From positions 1 through 30,730 of the forward strand of contig CAAGJS010000123.1 of the NCBI GenBank assembly GCA_900770275.1: 30,730 nt of DNA, given 5' to 3'. Positions 1 through 8,544 of the stretch are shown here, piece by piece. A program made the position numbers and the translations under genes. Origin of the DNA: Erysipelotrichaceae bacterium. Lineage in GTDB: Bacteria > Bacillota_I > Bacilli_A > Erysipelotrichales > Erysipelotrichaceae. How positions within the stretch are numbered: the first letter of the stretch is position 1; every line of letters starts with the position of its first letter. The notes beneath the pieces are model-generated. The model was not told the DNA's origin and did no database searches. It saw nothing but the letters and a program-made list of their open reading frames with translations.

Positions 1-315
1 CTTGTGCGTTGCTTTTTCCGGAATCGGATGAGGGTTTTCGGCAATCGTCTCGCGCCGGTCCTTCTTCAACCGCTTTCGTTTCACCGGTCCCCCTGGTTTA
101 GGAGCCGGATCTGTCTTCGGCTTATCGATCATGTCTTTCAAGATGCCCATCGTAATTCGCGAGTAGCAATCCGGGCACATCCAACGGCAGGATGCTAGGT
201 TAGTCAGCCCCGGGATCTGCTGGATATTATCGTCGCAGTCGACTTCAGCTACCAGGAGCCGACGGGGTGTTCCGAAGATCATCTTGCCGCAGATTGCGCA
301 GTATTTTTGTGTCAT
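1..315 (-). CDS. Small zinc-ribbon-like phage protein, C-terminus outside window
   Basis: Reads leftward from ATG at 315 and stays open to the window edge (105 codons seen). A GGAGGA Shine-Dalgarno sits 9 nt upstream, and an in-frame TAG lies two codons before the ATG, so the start is well supported. Two CxxC knuckles, YCAIC (residues 6-10) and CPDC (about 56-59), suggest a bound zinc. A strongly basic, proline-rich tail begins near residue 75. It is the last visible gene of the leftward phage operon, just after the SNF2 helicase. I do not recognise a specific family; a small DNA-binding or packaging-linked zinc protein is plausible. The gene is absent from simple long-ORF lists because it runs off the edge. 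Confidence 0.75.
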   Translation of the reverse strand, partial: MTQKYCAICGKMIFGTPRRLLVAEVDCDDNIQQIPGLTNLASCRWMCPDCYSRITMGILKDMIDKPKTDPAPKPGGPVKRKRLKKDRRETIAENPHPIPEKATHK

Positions 316-443
316 GCTCTATTTCCTCCGTAAACGGCTCAGTTTTTCGTTTCTTTGTGTAGACGGGTATTTAACCGTCCATCTTGCTATTTCTTGAATT
401 TCGGCAACTTCCGGTCGAAATTCAGCGGTTCCGGTTCGATCAT

Positions 444-1802
444 TCACCTCCGCAGCGCCTTGATCAGTGCCTGCTGTGTGGTGCTCTTAGCCGCCAGCGC
501 CTGCAGCATGTCTTCGTCGATCGTGTTCTCCGCAACAATCTGGTAGATCGTCACCGGTTGCTGCTGCCCCTGCCGGTAAAGTCTGGCGTTCGCCTGTTCG
601 TAAAGTTCAAGGTTCCAATTCGGCAGACTGTACCAGATGGCGATGTGGCCGCCCTGCTGCAGGTTCAGACCGTGGCCGGCGCTGGCTGGATGCAGCAGGA
701 GGACTTCGATCTTTCCGTCGTTCCAGTCCCGAATGTCCTCTGCGGTCTCCAGTTCCCGTGCTCTGCTTCCGAGTCGTGCCTTGATCCTGTCTTTCTCGTG
801 CTGGAACCAGTAGAAGACGATCACCGGCTGGCCGTTAGCGCTGTCGATCAGATCCTCCAGTGCCGCCAGCTTCTCCTCGTGGATCTTTGCTGTCCCTGTT
901 CGATTCCCGAGGTCGTCTGTGGTGTAGATCTCCCCACTGGTCAACTGCAGCAGTTGGCTGCAGAGAACGCCCGCATTTGCCGCCAGAATTGTGTCATCCT
1001 GGATGCTGAGTATCCTCTCCCGCTTGAAAGCGCGGTACTTTTCTGCCGCGATTTTCGGCAGTTTCACCTTGAAGTTCAGGAAGCTCACCGGCGGCAGCTC
1101 GGCGCAGTCTTTCTGGTCCAGGCTCATGCAGATGTCACCGATCGCCTTGTAGATTCTTTCCTCTGCACCTGGCTGCGGCTTCCACTCGTAGATCACCATG
1201 CCGTTCCTTCTGCCGGGAACCAGGTAGTTCTGCCGGAAGGCTGTCAGTGTTCGCCCGAGTCTCTGTCCTCGGTCCATCAGATATATCTGTGCCCAGAGGT
1301 CTGGGATGCCCCTGGGGGCCGGTGTTCCGGTCAGCCCGATAAATCTGTCCACCCGTGGTAGAACTCTCCGTAGCGCCCTGAAGCGCTGTGATTTCGGGTT
1401 CTTGAAAGTCGACAGCTCATCAATCACCACCATGTCGAACGGCCACCAGCTCTCCAGCTCTTCCGTCAGCCATGCGGTATTCTCTTTCCCGATCAGATAG
1501 ATCTCGGCTTCCTGCTGCAGGGCTTTCTTCCGCTGGGCTGGAGTGCCGGCGATAACGCTGTATCGCAGGTTCCTGGTGTGGTCCCACTTCTGGATCTCCT
1601 CCGGCCAGGTTGACTGAATCACCCGAACTGGTCCGATGATCAGCACTCGGCTGGCTTCCCCAAGAAGAAGCTCGTCCTGAATGATGGTCAGGGTGGTGAC
1701 AGTTTTTCCAGCACCCATCGGAAGGAATAGTCCGCAGCTTCTTCTGGTCAGCGCCCATGCGATTGCTTTCTTCTGGTACTCGTGCGGCTCAAATCGGGTC
1801 AT
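444..1802 (-). CDS. SNF2-family DEAD/DEAH-type phage helicase
   Basis: A 452-residue superfamily 2 helicase/translocase of the SNF2 type found in many Bacillota phage replication modules. Visible motifs: N-terminal Q-like segment EYQKKA, Walker A MGAGKT (29-34), DEAD-box equivalent DELS (128-131), motif III LTGTPAPRG (157-165) and the C-terminal arginine-finger motif QANARLYRQGQ (403-413). All core motifs are present, so ATP-driven translocation on DNA is expected. Its first codons overlap the end of the VRR-NUC gene by 14 nt, implying translational coupling; the local Shine-Dalgarno is weak. Short phage SNF2 proteins that follow VRR-NUC genes are thought to act in replication or recombination; the exact role is unproven. 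Confidence 0.92.
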   Translation of the reverse strand: MTRFEPHEYQKKAIAWALTRRSCGLFLPMGAGKTVTTLTIIQDELLLGEASRVLIIGPVRVIQSTWPEEIQKWDHTRNLRYSVIAGTPAQRKKALQQEAEIYLIGKENTAWLTEELESWWPFDMVVIDELSTFKNPKSQRFRALRRVLPRVDRFIGLTGTPAPRGIPDLWAQIYLMDRGQRLGRTLTAFRQNYLVPGRRNGMVIYEWKPQPGAEERIYKAIGDICMSLDQKDCAELPPVSFLNFKVKLPKIAAEKYRAFKRERILSIQDDTILAANAGVLCSQLLQLTSGEIYTTDDLGNRTGTAKIHEEKLAALEDLIDSANGQPVIVFYWFQHEKDRIKARLGSRARELETAEDIRDWNDGKIEVLLLHPASAGHGLNLQQGGHIAIWYSLPNWNLELYEQANARLYRQGQQQPVTIYQIVAENTIDEDMLQALAAKSTTQQALIKALRR

Positions 1803-2109
1803 AGTCGCTCTCGCTGGGATATCCGCAGAATCCGATCAGATCGTAAATCATCCGGTCAACCTGCTCTCTGCTGCTGATGCAGTAGCAGAAAGCACCCTGC
1901 CTCCGCATCCGCCGGACTGTCTCGATCTGCAGCGGGCGGGGCTTCTTGCCTGGCGCCTTCAGTTCAACGAACAGCACTCTGCCATTCGCGATCAGAATCC
2001 GGTCCGGCACTCCAGCTTGTCCTGGCGATGTGAACTTGAACGTCAGCATCCCTGCGGATTGCGCCCGCCTCGTAAAGTAGTCTTCCAGGTCTCTTTCGAG
2101 CTCTTGCAT
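1789..2109 (-). CDS. VRR-NUC domain nuclease
   Basis: A 106-residue stand-alone VRR-NUC (PD-(D/E)XK fold) nuclease, a type often found as a phage Holliday-junction or flap nuclease. The catalytic signature is complete: GVPDRIL (33-39, D36), FVELKA (47-52, E49 and K51) and the following Q61 in QIETVRRM. The frame stays open further upstream to 2232. I chose ATG 2109 because AAAGGAA lies at good spacing before it, the protein then begins at the usual family N-terminus, and the upstream extension is a low-complexity alternating tract. It lies between the VapE gene and the SNF2 helicase, the usual order in this replication module. Confidence 0.9.
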   Translation of the reverse strand: MQELERDLEDYFTRRAQSAGMLTFKFTSPGQAGVPDRILIANGRVLFVELKAPGKKPRPLQIETVRRMRRQGAFCYCISSREQVDRMIYDLIGFCGYPSESDYDPI

Positions 2110-2140
2110 ATCTGTGATTTCCTTTCTCGTTTTTATGTCC

Positions 2141-2383
2141 GGAAACGTGGAAACAGGGCAACGCCCTCGCGCGTATGTATATGCGAACGCGTATATACGT
2201 GCGCATACGGGCGTATTTTCCCTATTTTTCATTAAGTAGAAAGATCACTGTTTCCACTGTTTCCAAATGCTTAAATCTGGCTTAGTAAAGCCGTTTTTGG
2301 CGGAAACAGTACCACATTTTTGCTGTTTCCACACCGTTTCCAGTGTTGCCAGACTATTTCTGGTCACCGTTTCCAGCGTTTCC
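2141..2383. repeat. Nine GTTTCC/GGAAAC hexamers: candidate replication origin
   Basis: Nine copies of one hexamer occur in 243 bases. GGAAAC starts at 2141, 2149 and 2302; GTTTCC starts at 2250, 2259, 2325, 2336, 2369 and 2378. Most come in pairs with start-to-start distances of 8 to 11 bases, close to one helical turn. Roughly 0.1 copy would be expected by chance on both strands. The cluster fills the gap between the VapE primase/helicase and VRR-NUC genes; two copies lie inside the last codons of the VapE gene. Iterated sites beside a primase/helicase gene fit a phage origin or binding sites for a replication protein. Function is inferred, not shown. Confidence 0.55.
2168..2209. other. Alternating purine-pyrimidine tract
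   Basis: Bases 2168-2185 and 2187-2209 alternate strictly between pyrimidine and purine (CG, TA and CA/TG steps), broken only at 2186. The tract sits between two groups of GTTTCC-type hexamers and upstream of the chosen VRR-NUC start. Such sequence can adopt left-handed DNA or melt easily under supercoiling. A role as the unwinding element of an origin is inference. Confidence 0.4.
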
Positions 2384-4774
2384 ATTCAGAAACCCTGGCA
2401 ATCGACCACCCGGTCTTATGTAAACCCGTTGTTTTCCATAGCTGATTCCGCATTGCCTTGGGGCATCAGCTTTTCGCCATCCGACCCGGTCCATGATTGC
2501 CTTCATTTCCCGCTGGTCGGCGTTGGTGAAGCTGTTCTTGCTGCCATTGAAGACCTCGCACCAGATCTCCAAAAGGCATACCTTTTCACGGACGACGGTT
2601 CCGGTGTTCGCAGGATTCTCCAGCCATTGGATCCGCTCGTAGAGCTCCATGTCCTTCCAGTTCTCCGGCAGCTTCCGGTCGAGATAATCTCTCACCAGGT
2701 CTTCCCGCACGGATCGGAAGGTATGCTCTTCCTGGACTTCTGCCGCTGCAGTCTGCAGCTCTGATGGGAGGAACAGCGGCTCATGCTCGCGGTACCTCTG
2801 TACTGCTTCTGCCCAGATTTGATCGCGTTCTTCCGGAAGGTCTCGGAAGATGTCTTTCATGGCCAGATCACCGTCAGTCCCGATTGGCCAGAACCTGCGG
2901 TTCCCGGTGTAGTCCCGCAGGAATTCATCATCGTTCGTGGTTCCGACAAACACGCACTGTCTGGGGTTGTCGGTTACTCTTCTGGCGTAGGCCTTGCGGT
3001 AGCGGTCGTCGCGTTTGGAGATGAACTGCTTCATGCTTTCGATGTCGCTCTTCTTGGCTGCCGATAACTCAGCCCACTCGACGATCCAGCTCCCCTGCAG
3101 GGCTTCGTATCCCTCTTTGCCTTGGATACTTGTGATGCTGTCGCTGAACCACTCGCCGCCCATGATGGAGAGCAGATGGCTCTTTCCTATGCCCTGCTTG
3201 CCTACCAGAACTGGCATGTAGTCCATCTTGCAGCCGGGGTCGTAGACTCTGGCCACTGCAGCGGTGAAAATCTTCCTTGCAACGGCTCGGGTGTAGGGGC
3301 TGTCCTCTGCCCCGAGGTAGTCGATGAAGATGGTGTCCAGGCGTGCTTTCCCATCCCACTTCAGTCCAGCGAGATAATCGCGGACCGGGTGGAAGCTGTT
3401 CTGCTCGTGAACGAAGGCGACGGCATCGTCAACCTTCCCTTTGGCCACGATGTGGTAGCACTTCTCGAGGTAATACCGCAGGCCGGCGTCATCAGAGTCG
3501 TCCCAGCCTGGGTTGTTCGCGTTGTAATCCCACCATGGAAGCTTCCCTTTTTTGACGGGCTTCTGAAGAAACAGGTCGTTTCCTCCGACGCTGTTCTTCA
3601 GGGCGGGGTCGTGCTGCATGATGATTACGATGTTGTCCGTGGTTGGCTTGATCTCACCCTTTTTGTCGAGTTCGAGCATGCCAGTCCAGTCCTCATCGTC
3701 CGCTGTCTCCTGCGGGCTCGATACAGGCTCTTCTGGCGGTTTCTTTTCTTCCGTGGTGAATGTGTCGTCCCAGGCGGCAGAGGCCTCCTGCTGCTTTTCT
3801 TTCGCAAGCGTAGCGGCTGTCTCTGCGTCTTTGCTGGCAAAGTCCAGCATTTTAGTCTGGCTGTCCGGGTCGCCCGTCCACTTGTGGATCCGCACCAGGT
3901 CAAAGGCGTTGCATAACTGCTGGCTTGCCGGGTCTGTGCTGTGGTTGCTGTAAGCGAATTTATCATCGTAGATGACCAGGCCGCCTGCGGTGCTTCCCTT
4001 TGTGTATGTCCAGCGGTTGTCATGAGCCGTCGGGGTGTACTCATCCGGCAGGAACTTAAGGATCGCTTCCTGAATGGTGTATGTCCGGCAGAAGGCGCCG
4101 ATCCATCCGGGTTTTGATAACGGATCCTCCGGTTTCTTCCCTCGAGGAGTCCGGATCTCAGTCTCTCTGGTCGATCTTGGCCATGTACTGATGTCATGCC
4201 AGTCACGGTACTCGGCCAGCACGTCGTCAGCCTTCAGAACCGGTCCCTCGATTTCTCTGCAGATGAACTCCCCGTCGCTACTCGTGCTTGGCCAGAACAT
4301 CATCCTGGCCGGCTGGTAGGTGGTGTCATCGAACTCTTCCATGCCGAGAAACTCTGCCTGCCTGCGAGCGATGGCTTCGTACTCCTCCGGCGTCACCTCC
4401 CGGTCCAGCGGGATAATCCAGCGGAACTTCGGCTTCTCCGGGGTGTGCTTGTGTGTTGTGTAAATGGCGCAGCGGAAGTCGTACAGAGTCTCAATCGTCG
4501 CCATCGCATCCCGGTCTGCAAAGTCCGCATCCAGCGTGATCATGCTGCGGCTGATGACGCTCTGGTTGTTTCGTCTCCCATTGCGCAGCTCTCCGGCGAC
4601 AAAACCGCCGACGTCCTTAATGTCCGCCTGCTGGTCTTTCGTCATCGTTTTGTATTCCGCGACGGTCTCTTTCGTTCGGATGGTCGTGGAGATCCTCTTT
4701 ATGAAAGTCTGCCAGTCGGTTTCTTTGTTCTGGTAGACCGTGGTTTTTCTATTCTTGCATGTTGCAATCTTCAT
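2354..4774 (-). CDS. PrimPol / virulence-associated protein E (VapE) primase-helicase
   Basis: An 806-residue two-part replication protein. The N-terminal part is primase-polymerase-like: the acidic motif TLDADF (about 80-85) followed by PKFRWIIPL and the ARMMFWPS segment. The C-terminal part is the VapE P-loop ATPase: Walker A GKQGIGKS (525-532), Walker B region WIVEWAEL (563-570) and the arginine-finger region GNRRFWPI (624-631). It probably primes and unwinds phage DNA at the origin. An in-frame TTG at 4783 would add three residues. I prefer ATG 4774 because AAGGA lies 9 nt before it, inside the last codons of the polymerase gene, whose stop is at 4780. A roughly 50-residue acidic linker (about 330-375) joins the two parts. 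Confidence 0.92.
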   Translation of the reverse strand: MKIATCKNRKTTVYQNKETDWQTFIKRISTTIRTKETVAEYKTMTKDQQADIKDVGGFVAGELRNGRRNNQSVISRSMITLDADFADRDAMATIETLYDFRCAIYTTHKHTPEKPKFRWIIPLDREVTPEEYEAIARRQAEFLGMEEFDDTTYQPARMMFWPSTSSDGEFICREIEGPVLKADDVLAEYRDWHDISTWPRSTRETEIRTPRGKKPEDPLSKPGWIGAFCRTYTIQEAILKFLPDEYTPTAHDNRWTYTKGSTAGGLVIYDDKFAYSNHSTDPASQQLCNAFDLVRIHKWTGDPDSQTKMLDFASKDAETAATLAKEKQQEASAAWDDTFTTEEKKPPEEPVSSPQETADDEDWTGMLELDKKGEIKPTTDNIVIIMQHDPALKNSVGGNDLFLQKPVKKGKLPWWDYNANNPGWDDSDDAGLRYYLEKCYHIVAKGKVDDAVAFVHEQNSFHPVRDYLAGLKWDGKARLDTIFIDYLGAEDSPYTRAVARKIFTAAVARVYDPGCKMDYMPVLVGKQGIGKSHLLSIMGGEWFSDSITSIQGKEGYEALQGSWIVEWAELSAAKKSDIESMKQFISKRDDRYRKAYARRVTDNPRQCVFVGTTNDDEFLRDYTGNRRFWPIGTDGDLAMKDIFRDLPEERDQIWAEAVQRYREHEPLFLPSELQTAAAEVQEEHTFRSVREDLVRDYLDRKLPENWKDMELYERIQWLENPANTGTVVREKVCLLEIWCEVFNGSKNSFTNADQREMKAIMDRVGWRKADAPRQCGISYGKQRVYIRPGGRLPGFLNGNAGNGDQK

Positions 4775-4779
4775 AGCCT

Positions 4780-6774
4780 TCAATCCTTACGGTAGTATGG
4801 GCTGCTGAACCCGTCGCAATTCAGAACCAGATCCGGCGCCCATGCTGGCGAAGTCCTCATTATTGCTTTCAGTTCTTCCAGGCGGCTGTCTGCCTGCTCT
4901 GTCGGGACCTCGCAAATCACTTCATCATGGACATGCATGACCGGTCGGAACCCGCGGTTCTCGAGGGTAGCCAAAGTCCCGCAGAGGCAGTCTCTTGCGA
5001 TTGCCTGAATCACGTTCTCGGTGAGCTTTCCTCCCCATGTCTTGACCGGTTCCCACTTGCGTGTTACCTGGTTCTGCCCTTGGTATACGATCTCATTCTG
5101 GTCGTTGACCCGCGGGTTGACGTAAGCGATCCGGCGTCCGTTCGGCAGAATAATGTAGAGAATCCCGTTCTGCGTGTAGGCCTGCATTCCTCGGTCCATT
5201 TGCGCGGGTGACCCATCAATCGCTTTCCTGACTGCCGTATCCAGCGTCTTCCAAAGCTTCACGATCCTTGGAGAGGACCGGCGCCACTTCTGGACGATGT
5301 CGTTCATTTCGGCCTCGGTCAATCCCATGGCTGCGCCCCCCATCGCGGTCAGTGCGCCGACACCTCCGCCATAACCCAGCGCCAGTTCGGCGATCTTTCC
5401 TTTTTGTCTCAGATGGCCGTTGACGCCATGCTTGACAACCGGCACCCCGAACATCTGTGATGCGCTGGCGCAGTAGATGTCTTCGCCTGCTGCAAATGCT
5501 TTCTGCCGCCACTCCTCCCTTGCCAGCCATGCGGTTACCCGTGCCTCGATTGCCGAGTAGTCGGCAATCACGAACTCGAAGCCTTCGGAGGGGATGATGG
5601 CGGTCCGGATCAGCGTGGCGAAGACATCATTCGGGCTGTCGTACATGGTCTCCATGGCCGCCCAGTCTCCGGTCCTGACGTATCCTCTGGCTTCATCGAT
5701 GTCGTCGAATGAATTGCGAGGGAAGTTCTGCGGCTGGATCAGTCTTCCGGCAAACCGTCCGGTTCTGCCTCCATAGAACTGGAAGCATCCCCTCACCCGA
5801 TCATCCATAGCGGAAGCGGAACGGGCGAATGCGTCATACTTTCGCACGCTGGTTTTCCCCAGTTCCTGGCGGATTTCCAGCACGCGTCTGGTTTCTGGCC
5901 TGAGATCCTCTTTCAGCAGGTCGTTAACAGCGGCTTTATCAAGCGACTGGTCGTCTGCTGGGGCGTGCTCCGGGTCTGCACTGCGGATCCAGCTTTTCAG
6001 CTGCAGCAGGCTCATTGGGTTCTCCAGCCCAGTGATCCTCCTGGCTTCCTCAATCATCGCCGCGCTGTGGTCTTCGCCATAATGCAGAACGTTTCGGACC
6101 AGCTGCATGTCGATCCGAATGCCGCGGTCGTTGATCCGTTGGTCAACGTACCAGTTGTGCCATTCCTCCGGGGTTACGCCGCCCATGGCCATCAGACGGT
6201 TGTAAATCTCCCGTTCAGACTCAACGTCACGGCGGTTGTACTCTACGAATGTGTCCCAGCGCAGCAGGTCATCCTCGGGGTAATGCCGGCGCAGGCCGCT
6301 GCTGGTGTGCAGGGGCTTGCAGAACCACTCGATCAGGCGCTTTCCTTCGGCCATCTTCTGCTTATCCTCCGGCAGGCCTAGGGCGGATCCAAGCTGGGCC
6401 AGTGAAGCCGGATAGCCGTGCTCCAAAGCCATGATCATGGTGTCCTGCCACTGCTCTGGTGGCAGAAAGGAGGGGATTTTACCCTCCTTTAAATTCAGAA
6501 ATCGTGACAGGCAGGTTCTCTCAAACGCTGCATTATGAGCCACTTTGATGACGTGGCTGTCTGTTAGTGAGTGCAGGAGTCCAGTGGCTTGCAGATCGTC
6601 AATAGCTGGCATCTGCAGCACGTTGACCGCTTCATCGTCATAAGCATACCCAAGTAACAGGATTCGGAAGTCATCGGATTCTGCATACCTGTAAACCCCG
6701 CAGGCCGCAAGATCGACACTCGAGTAGGTCTCGAGGTCGATATGCAGCACCCGCGGTTTATCCGAGGAGGTCAT
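4780..6774 (-). CDS. Phage family A DNA polymerase
   Basis: A 664-residue family A polymerase with an N-terminal DEDD-type 3'-5' exonuclease. The exonuclease motif is HIDLETYS (11-18, D13 and E15), with VAHNAAFER (78-86) and YNRRDVE (179-185) following. Polymerase motif A is ADYSAIEAR (404-412, D405), the O-helix motif B is RQKGKIAELALGYGG (456-470) and motif C is HVHDEV (614-619, D617). All catalytic residues are present, so it is presumably the replicative polymerase of the phage. It is shorter than bacterial PolI because there is no 5' nuclease domain, as usual in this phage group. It overlaps the DUF2815 gene by 17 nt and is followed 5 nt later by VapE. Confidence 0.95.
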   Translation of the reverse strand: MTSSDKPRVLHIDLETYSSVDLAACGVYRYAESDDFRILLLGYAYDDEAVNVLQMPAIDDLQATGLLHSLTDSHVIKVAHNAAFERTCLSRFLNLKEGKIPSFLPPEQWQDTMIMALEHGYPASLAQLGSALGLPEDKQKMAEGKRLIEWFCKPLHTSSGLRRHYPEDDLLRWDTFVEYNRRDVESEREIYNRLMAMGGVTPEEWHNWYVDQRINDRGIRIDMQLVRNVLHYGEDHSAAMIEEARRITGLENPMSLLQLKSWIRSADPEHAPADDQSLDKAAVNDLLKEDLRPETRRVLEIRQELGKTSVRKYDAFARSASAMDDRVRGCFQFYGGRTGRFAGRLIQPQNFPRNSFDDIDEARGYVRTGDWAAMETMYDSPNDVFATLIRTAIIPSEGFEFVIADYSAIEARVTAWLAREEWRQKAFAAGEDIYCASASQMFGVPVVKHGVNGHLRQKGKIAELALGYGGGVGALTAMGGAAMGLTEAEMNDIVQKWRRSSPRIVKLWKTLDTAVRKAIDGSPAQMDRGMQAYTQNGILYIILPNGRRIAYVNPRVNDQNEIVYQGQNQVTRKWEPVKTWGGKLTENVIQAIARDCLCGTLATLENRGFRPVMHVHDEVICEVPTEQADSRLEELKAIMRTSPAWAPDLVLNCDGFSSPYYRKD

Positions 6775-7384
6775 CGTCGGACCCCAGCAGGCTGTCTGCT
6801 GCGCGGTCCAGGTCGTCTCCGAAGTAATCCATCGCGTTGACTCTTCCGCCCAAGCTCTCGCCGTCGCGGGTCTTCAGAACGCTGTCCAGTCCGCAGGTGA
6901 TGCCCATCCGCATGTTGTTATAGGGGTAAAAATTGAATAAAACCTTTGCATAGCAGCCACTGTAGACGAGGTCCTTGATTTCCTCCGGTGTGAGCTGTTT
7001 CTTCCCGGTCTCGACTGCGTAGATCGGGGCGGGTGTAAGGCTCTTGGCCGACAGGATGTAGCAGTTTTTGTAGTCCTTATCTTCCTGGTAACGCTCATCC
7101 TTGTCGCAGTCAATCAGCAGACCCTGATCGCTTCCTTCCGGACGGACCAGTGGCGTTGCTTTCTTGCGGAACGCCTCGCCGTACTTTTCGATGCCGCGTT
7201 CAATTGCCAGATTGTAGTTGGTCTTGATCGCCGCCAGCGTGGCGCTGTCGGTCTTTGAAATAATCATGGAGACGCTGTACTTCGGGGTCTGCTGGTCGTC
7301 GTTTCCGAAGCTGTACGGTTCGGCCAGGTGGCAGAAGCTCAGGCGTACTTCAGATGTTTTGACACGTGTTGCAGGGTTCTTCAT
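6758..7384 (-). CDS. DUF2815 family SSB-like protein
   Basis: 208 residues, of the DUF2815 family, regarded as a phage single-stranded DNA-binding protein resembling T7 gp2.5. The core has aromatic and basic residues in beta-strand-like blocks (EVRLSFCHL, KYSVSMII, KVLFNFYPY). The C-terminus ends in the acidic tail SDDDLLG, the kind of tail SSBs use to recruit partner proteins. The ATG overlaps the stop of the upstream nuclease gene (ATGA), so translation is coupled. The following polymerase gene overlaps its end, which fits a polymerase-SSB partnership. Family assignment is from sequence pattern; function is by analogy. Confidence 0.85.
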   Translation of the reverse strand: MKNPATRVKTSEVRLSFCHLAEPYSFGNDDQQTPKYSVSMIISKTDSATLAAIKTNYNLAIERGIEKYGEAFRKKATPLVRPEGSDQGLLIDCDKDERYQEDKDYKNCYILSAKSLTPAPIYAVETGKKQLTPEEIKDLVYSGCYAKVLFNFYPYNNMRMGITCGLDSVLKTRDGESLGGRVNAMDYFGDDLDRAADSLLGSDDDLLG

Positions 7385-8544
7385 TTTGTTTTTTCCTCTT
7401 CTTTCTTTTCAAGTTCTTCGTTGAATGCTTCCATTGCGGCGGCGACCTTTAGCTCCGGTCTCTTATCAGTTACCGGAACCAGTACCGGCGCACCAGCTGG
7501 TTTTTCGATGTATTTATCTAAGAGCGCCGCAAGTTCTTTCTTTCCCACCAGCTTTTCAAGGCTTGAGATGCCTAACAGGCTGGTTTTGGTGATCTGGTCT
7601 GGCTTGTATCCTTGTTTTTCCAGCGCTTCCTGGGCCGCCTGCTCGTCTGTGATCTTCCGGCGGCTGATCCCTTCGACCAGCTTGAAGCCGTCGTAATGCG
7701 CGCCGGCAAGGGCCTCATTTGTGGCGTAATCCTTCAGGTCTGCGCACCAGTCGCTGATTGGGCCCAGCTGTGGAAGCAGGGCTGCTATTTCTTCGCTTGT
7801 GAGCAGGAATCCATCCAGACGCTTGTCTTCGGCAGCGATGGCCGTGGCCATTGCGGCTCTGGCTCTGCAGTTGGCCTTGACCTTGCAGAACTTGCACCAA
7901 GCTCCCGGGTGCTGGTCGCCCTGCCCGTCGATTGCCTGCTCGGCCGCTGGGGTGACCGTGCTGATCAGCCAGTCCTTGATGTTGTCGACGGTCGTTGTCC
8001 ACTCACTGATGCTGTCCAGCCGGGGCTGGAAGATGTGGAGCATCACGTCCTGGAATGCGTAGGTCAGTTCGTAGATCCGCATCGCTCCTGCTGCGTAGAG
8101 TAATAGTTGAGGATTATGTTCCGCGCTGACCGCTACACCCTTGCCGTATTTGAAATCAATTACATGCAGGCAATGGTCCGAAACGATCACGCAGTCTGCA
8201 GTGCCGAAGCCTTCGGGGATCCAATCGCTCAGGTCCAGCTGAACCTCGACGAAGATCTGAGCATCGCTGCAGTTCTTCTGCTCCTCACTGAATAGCTCTT
8301 GAATGTAATCCCGATAGGCTGTCGTGGCTTCGTCCATCTCGCCATCCGGGCACTTCACTTTCTTCCGTGGGTGGCCATCCATCCAGTTCCGCAGTTTCTC
8401 CTCGGCCTTTGCGTGGGCAACCGTGCCTTCTGCCGCATAGGCTGACGGTGTGTCTGGAACCCGCTCCTCCAAGCGGGCAGATGGAGTGCAGTGAATCCAT
8501 CTGTCGGCCTTTGAAGCGCTAAGCAGGGCATGCTTAGTTGGCAT
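7381..8544 (-). CDS. DUF2800 Cas4/RecB-like PD-(D/E)XK nuclease
   Basis: 387 residues, DUF2800 family, a RecB/Cas4-type nuclease of phage recombination modules. Catalytic elements visible: EGTVAH (39-44), D117 in GTADCVI, VIDFKYG (128-134, D130 and K132) and QLLLY (146-150). Cysteines C19, C217, C220 and C226 follow the split C...CxxC...C pattern of the iron-sulfur cluster in AddB/Cas4 nucleases. It should therefore be a metal-dependent exonuclease carrying a 4Fe-4S cluster. With the SSB-like DUF2815 gene directly after it, it forms a likely exonuclease/ssDNA-binding recombination pair. It overlaps the preceding small ORF by 11 nt. The C-terminal 20 residues are Lys/Glu-rich. Confidence 0.88.
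   Translation of the reverse strand: MPTKHALLSASKADRWIHCTPSARLEERVPDTPSAYAAEGTVAHAKAEEKLRNWMDGHPRKKVKCPDGEMDEATTAYRDYIQELFSEEQKNCSDAQIFVEVQLDLSDWIPEGFGTADCVIVSDHCLHVIDFKYGKGVAVSAEHNPQLLLYAAGAMRIYELTYAFQDVMLHIFQPRLDSISEWTTTVDNIKDWLISTVTPAAEQAIDGQGDQHPGAWCKFCKVKANCRARAAMATAIAAEDKRLDGFLLTSEEIAALLPQLGPISDWCADLKDYATNEALAGAHYDGFKLVEGISRRKITDEQAAQEALEKQGYKPDQITKTSLLGISSLEKLVGKKELAALLDKYIEKPAGAPVLVPVTDKRPELKVAAAMEAFNEELEKKEEEKTK

Noticed and set aside
387..443. 18-codon leftward ORF (starting MIEPEP) directly after the SNF2 helicase stop, ATG touching TGA
   Set aside because: The Shine-Dalgarno is too close and the peptide too short for support; reading into the next gene is more likely.
384..1361. 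Long rightward ORF of 325 codons opposite the SNF2 helicase
   Set aside because: Antisense shadow of a clear helicase gene with complete motifs; no Shine-Dalgarno.
2110..2232. N-terminal extension of the VRR-NUC protein up to 2232
   Set aside because: The extension has no family counterpart, runs through the alternating tract, and a better Shine-Dalgarno lies before ATG 2109.
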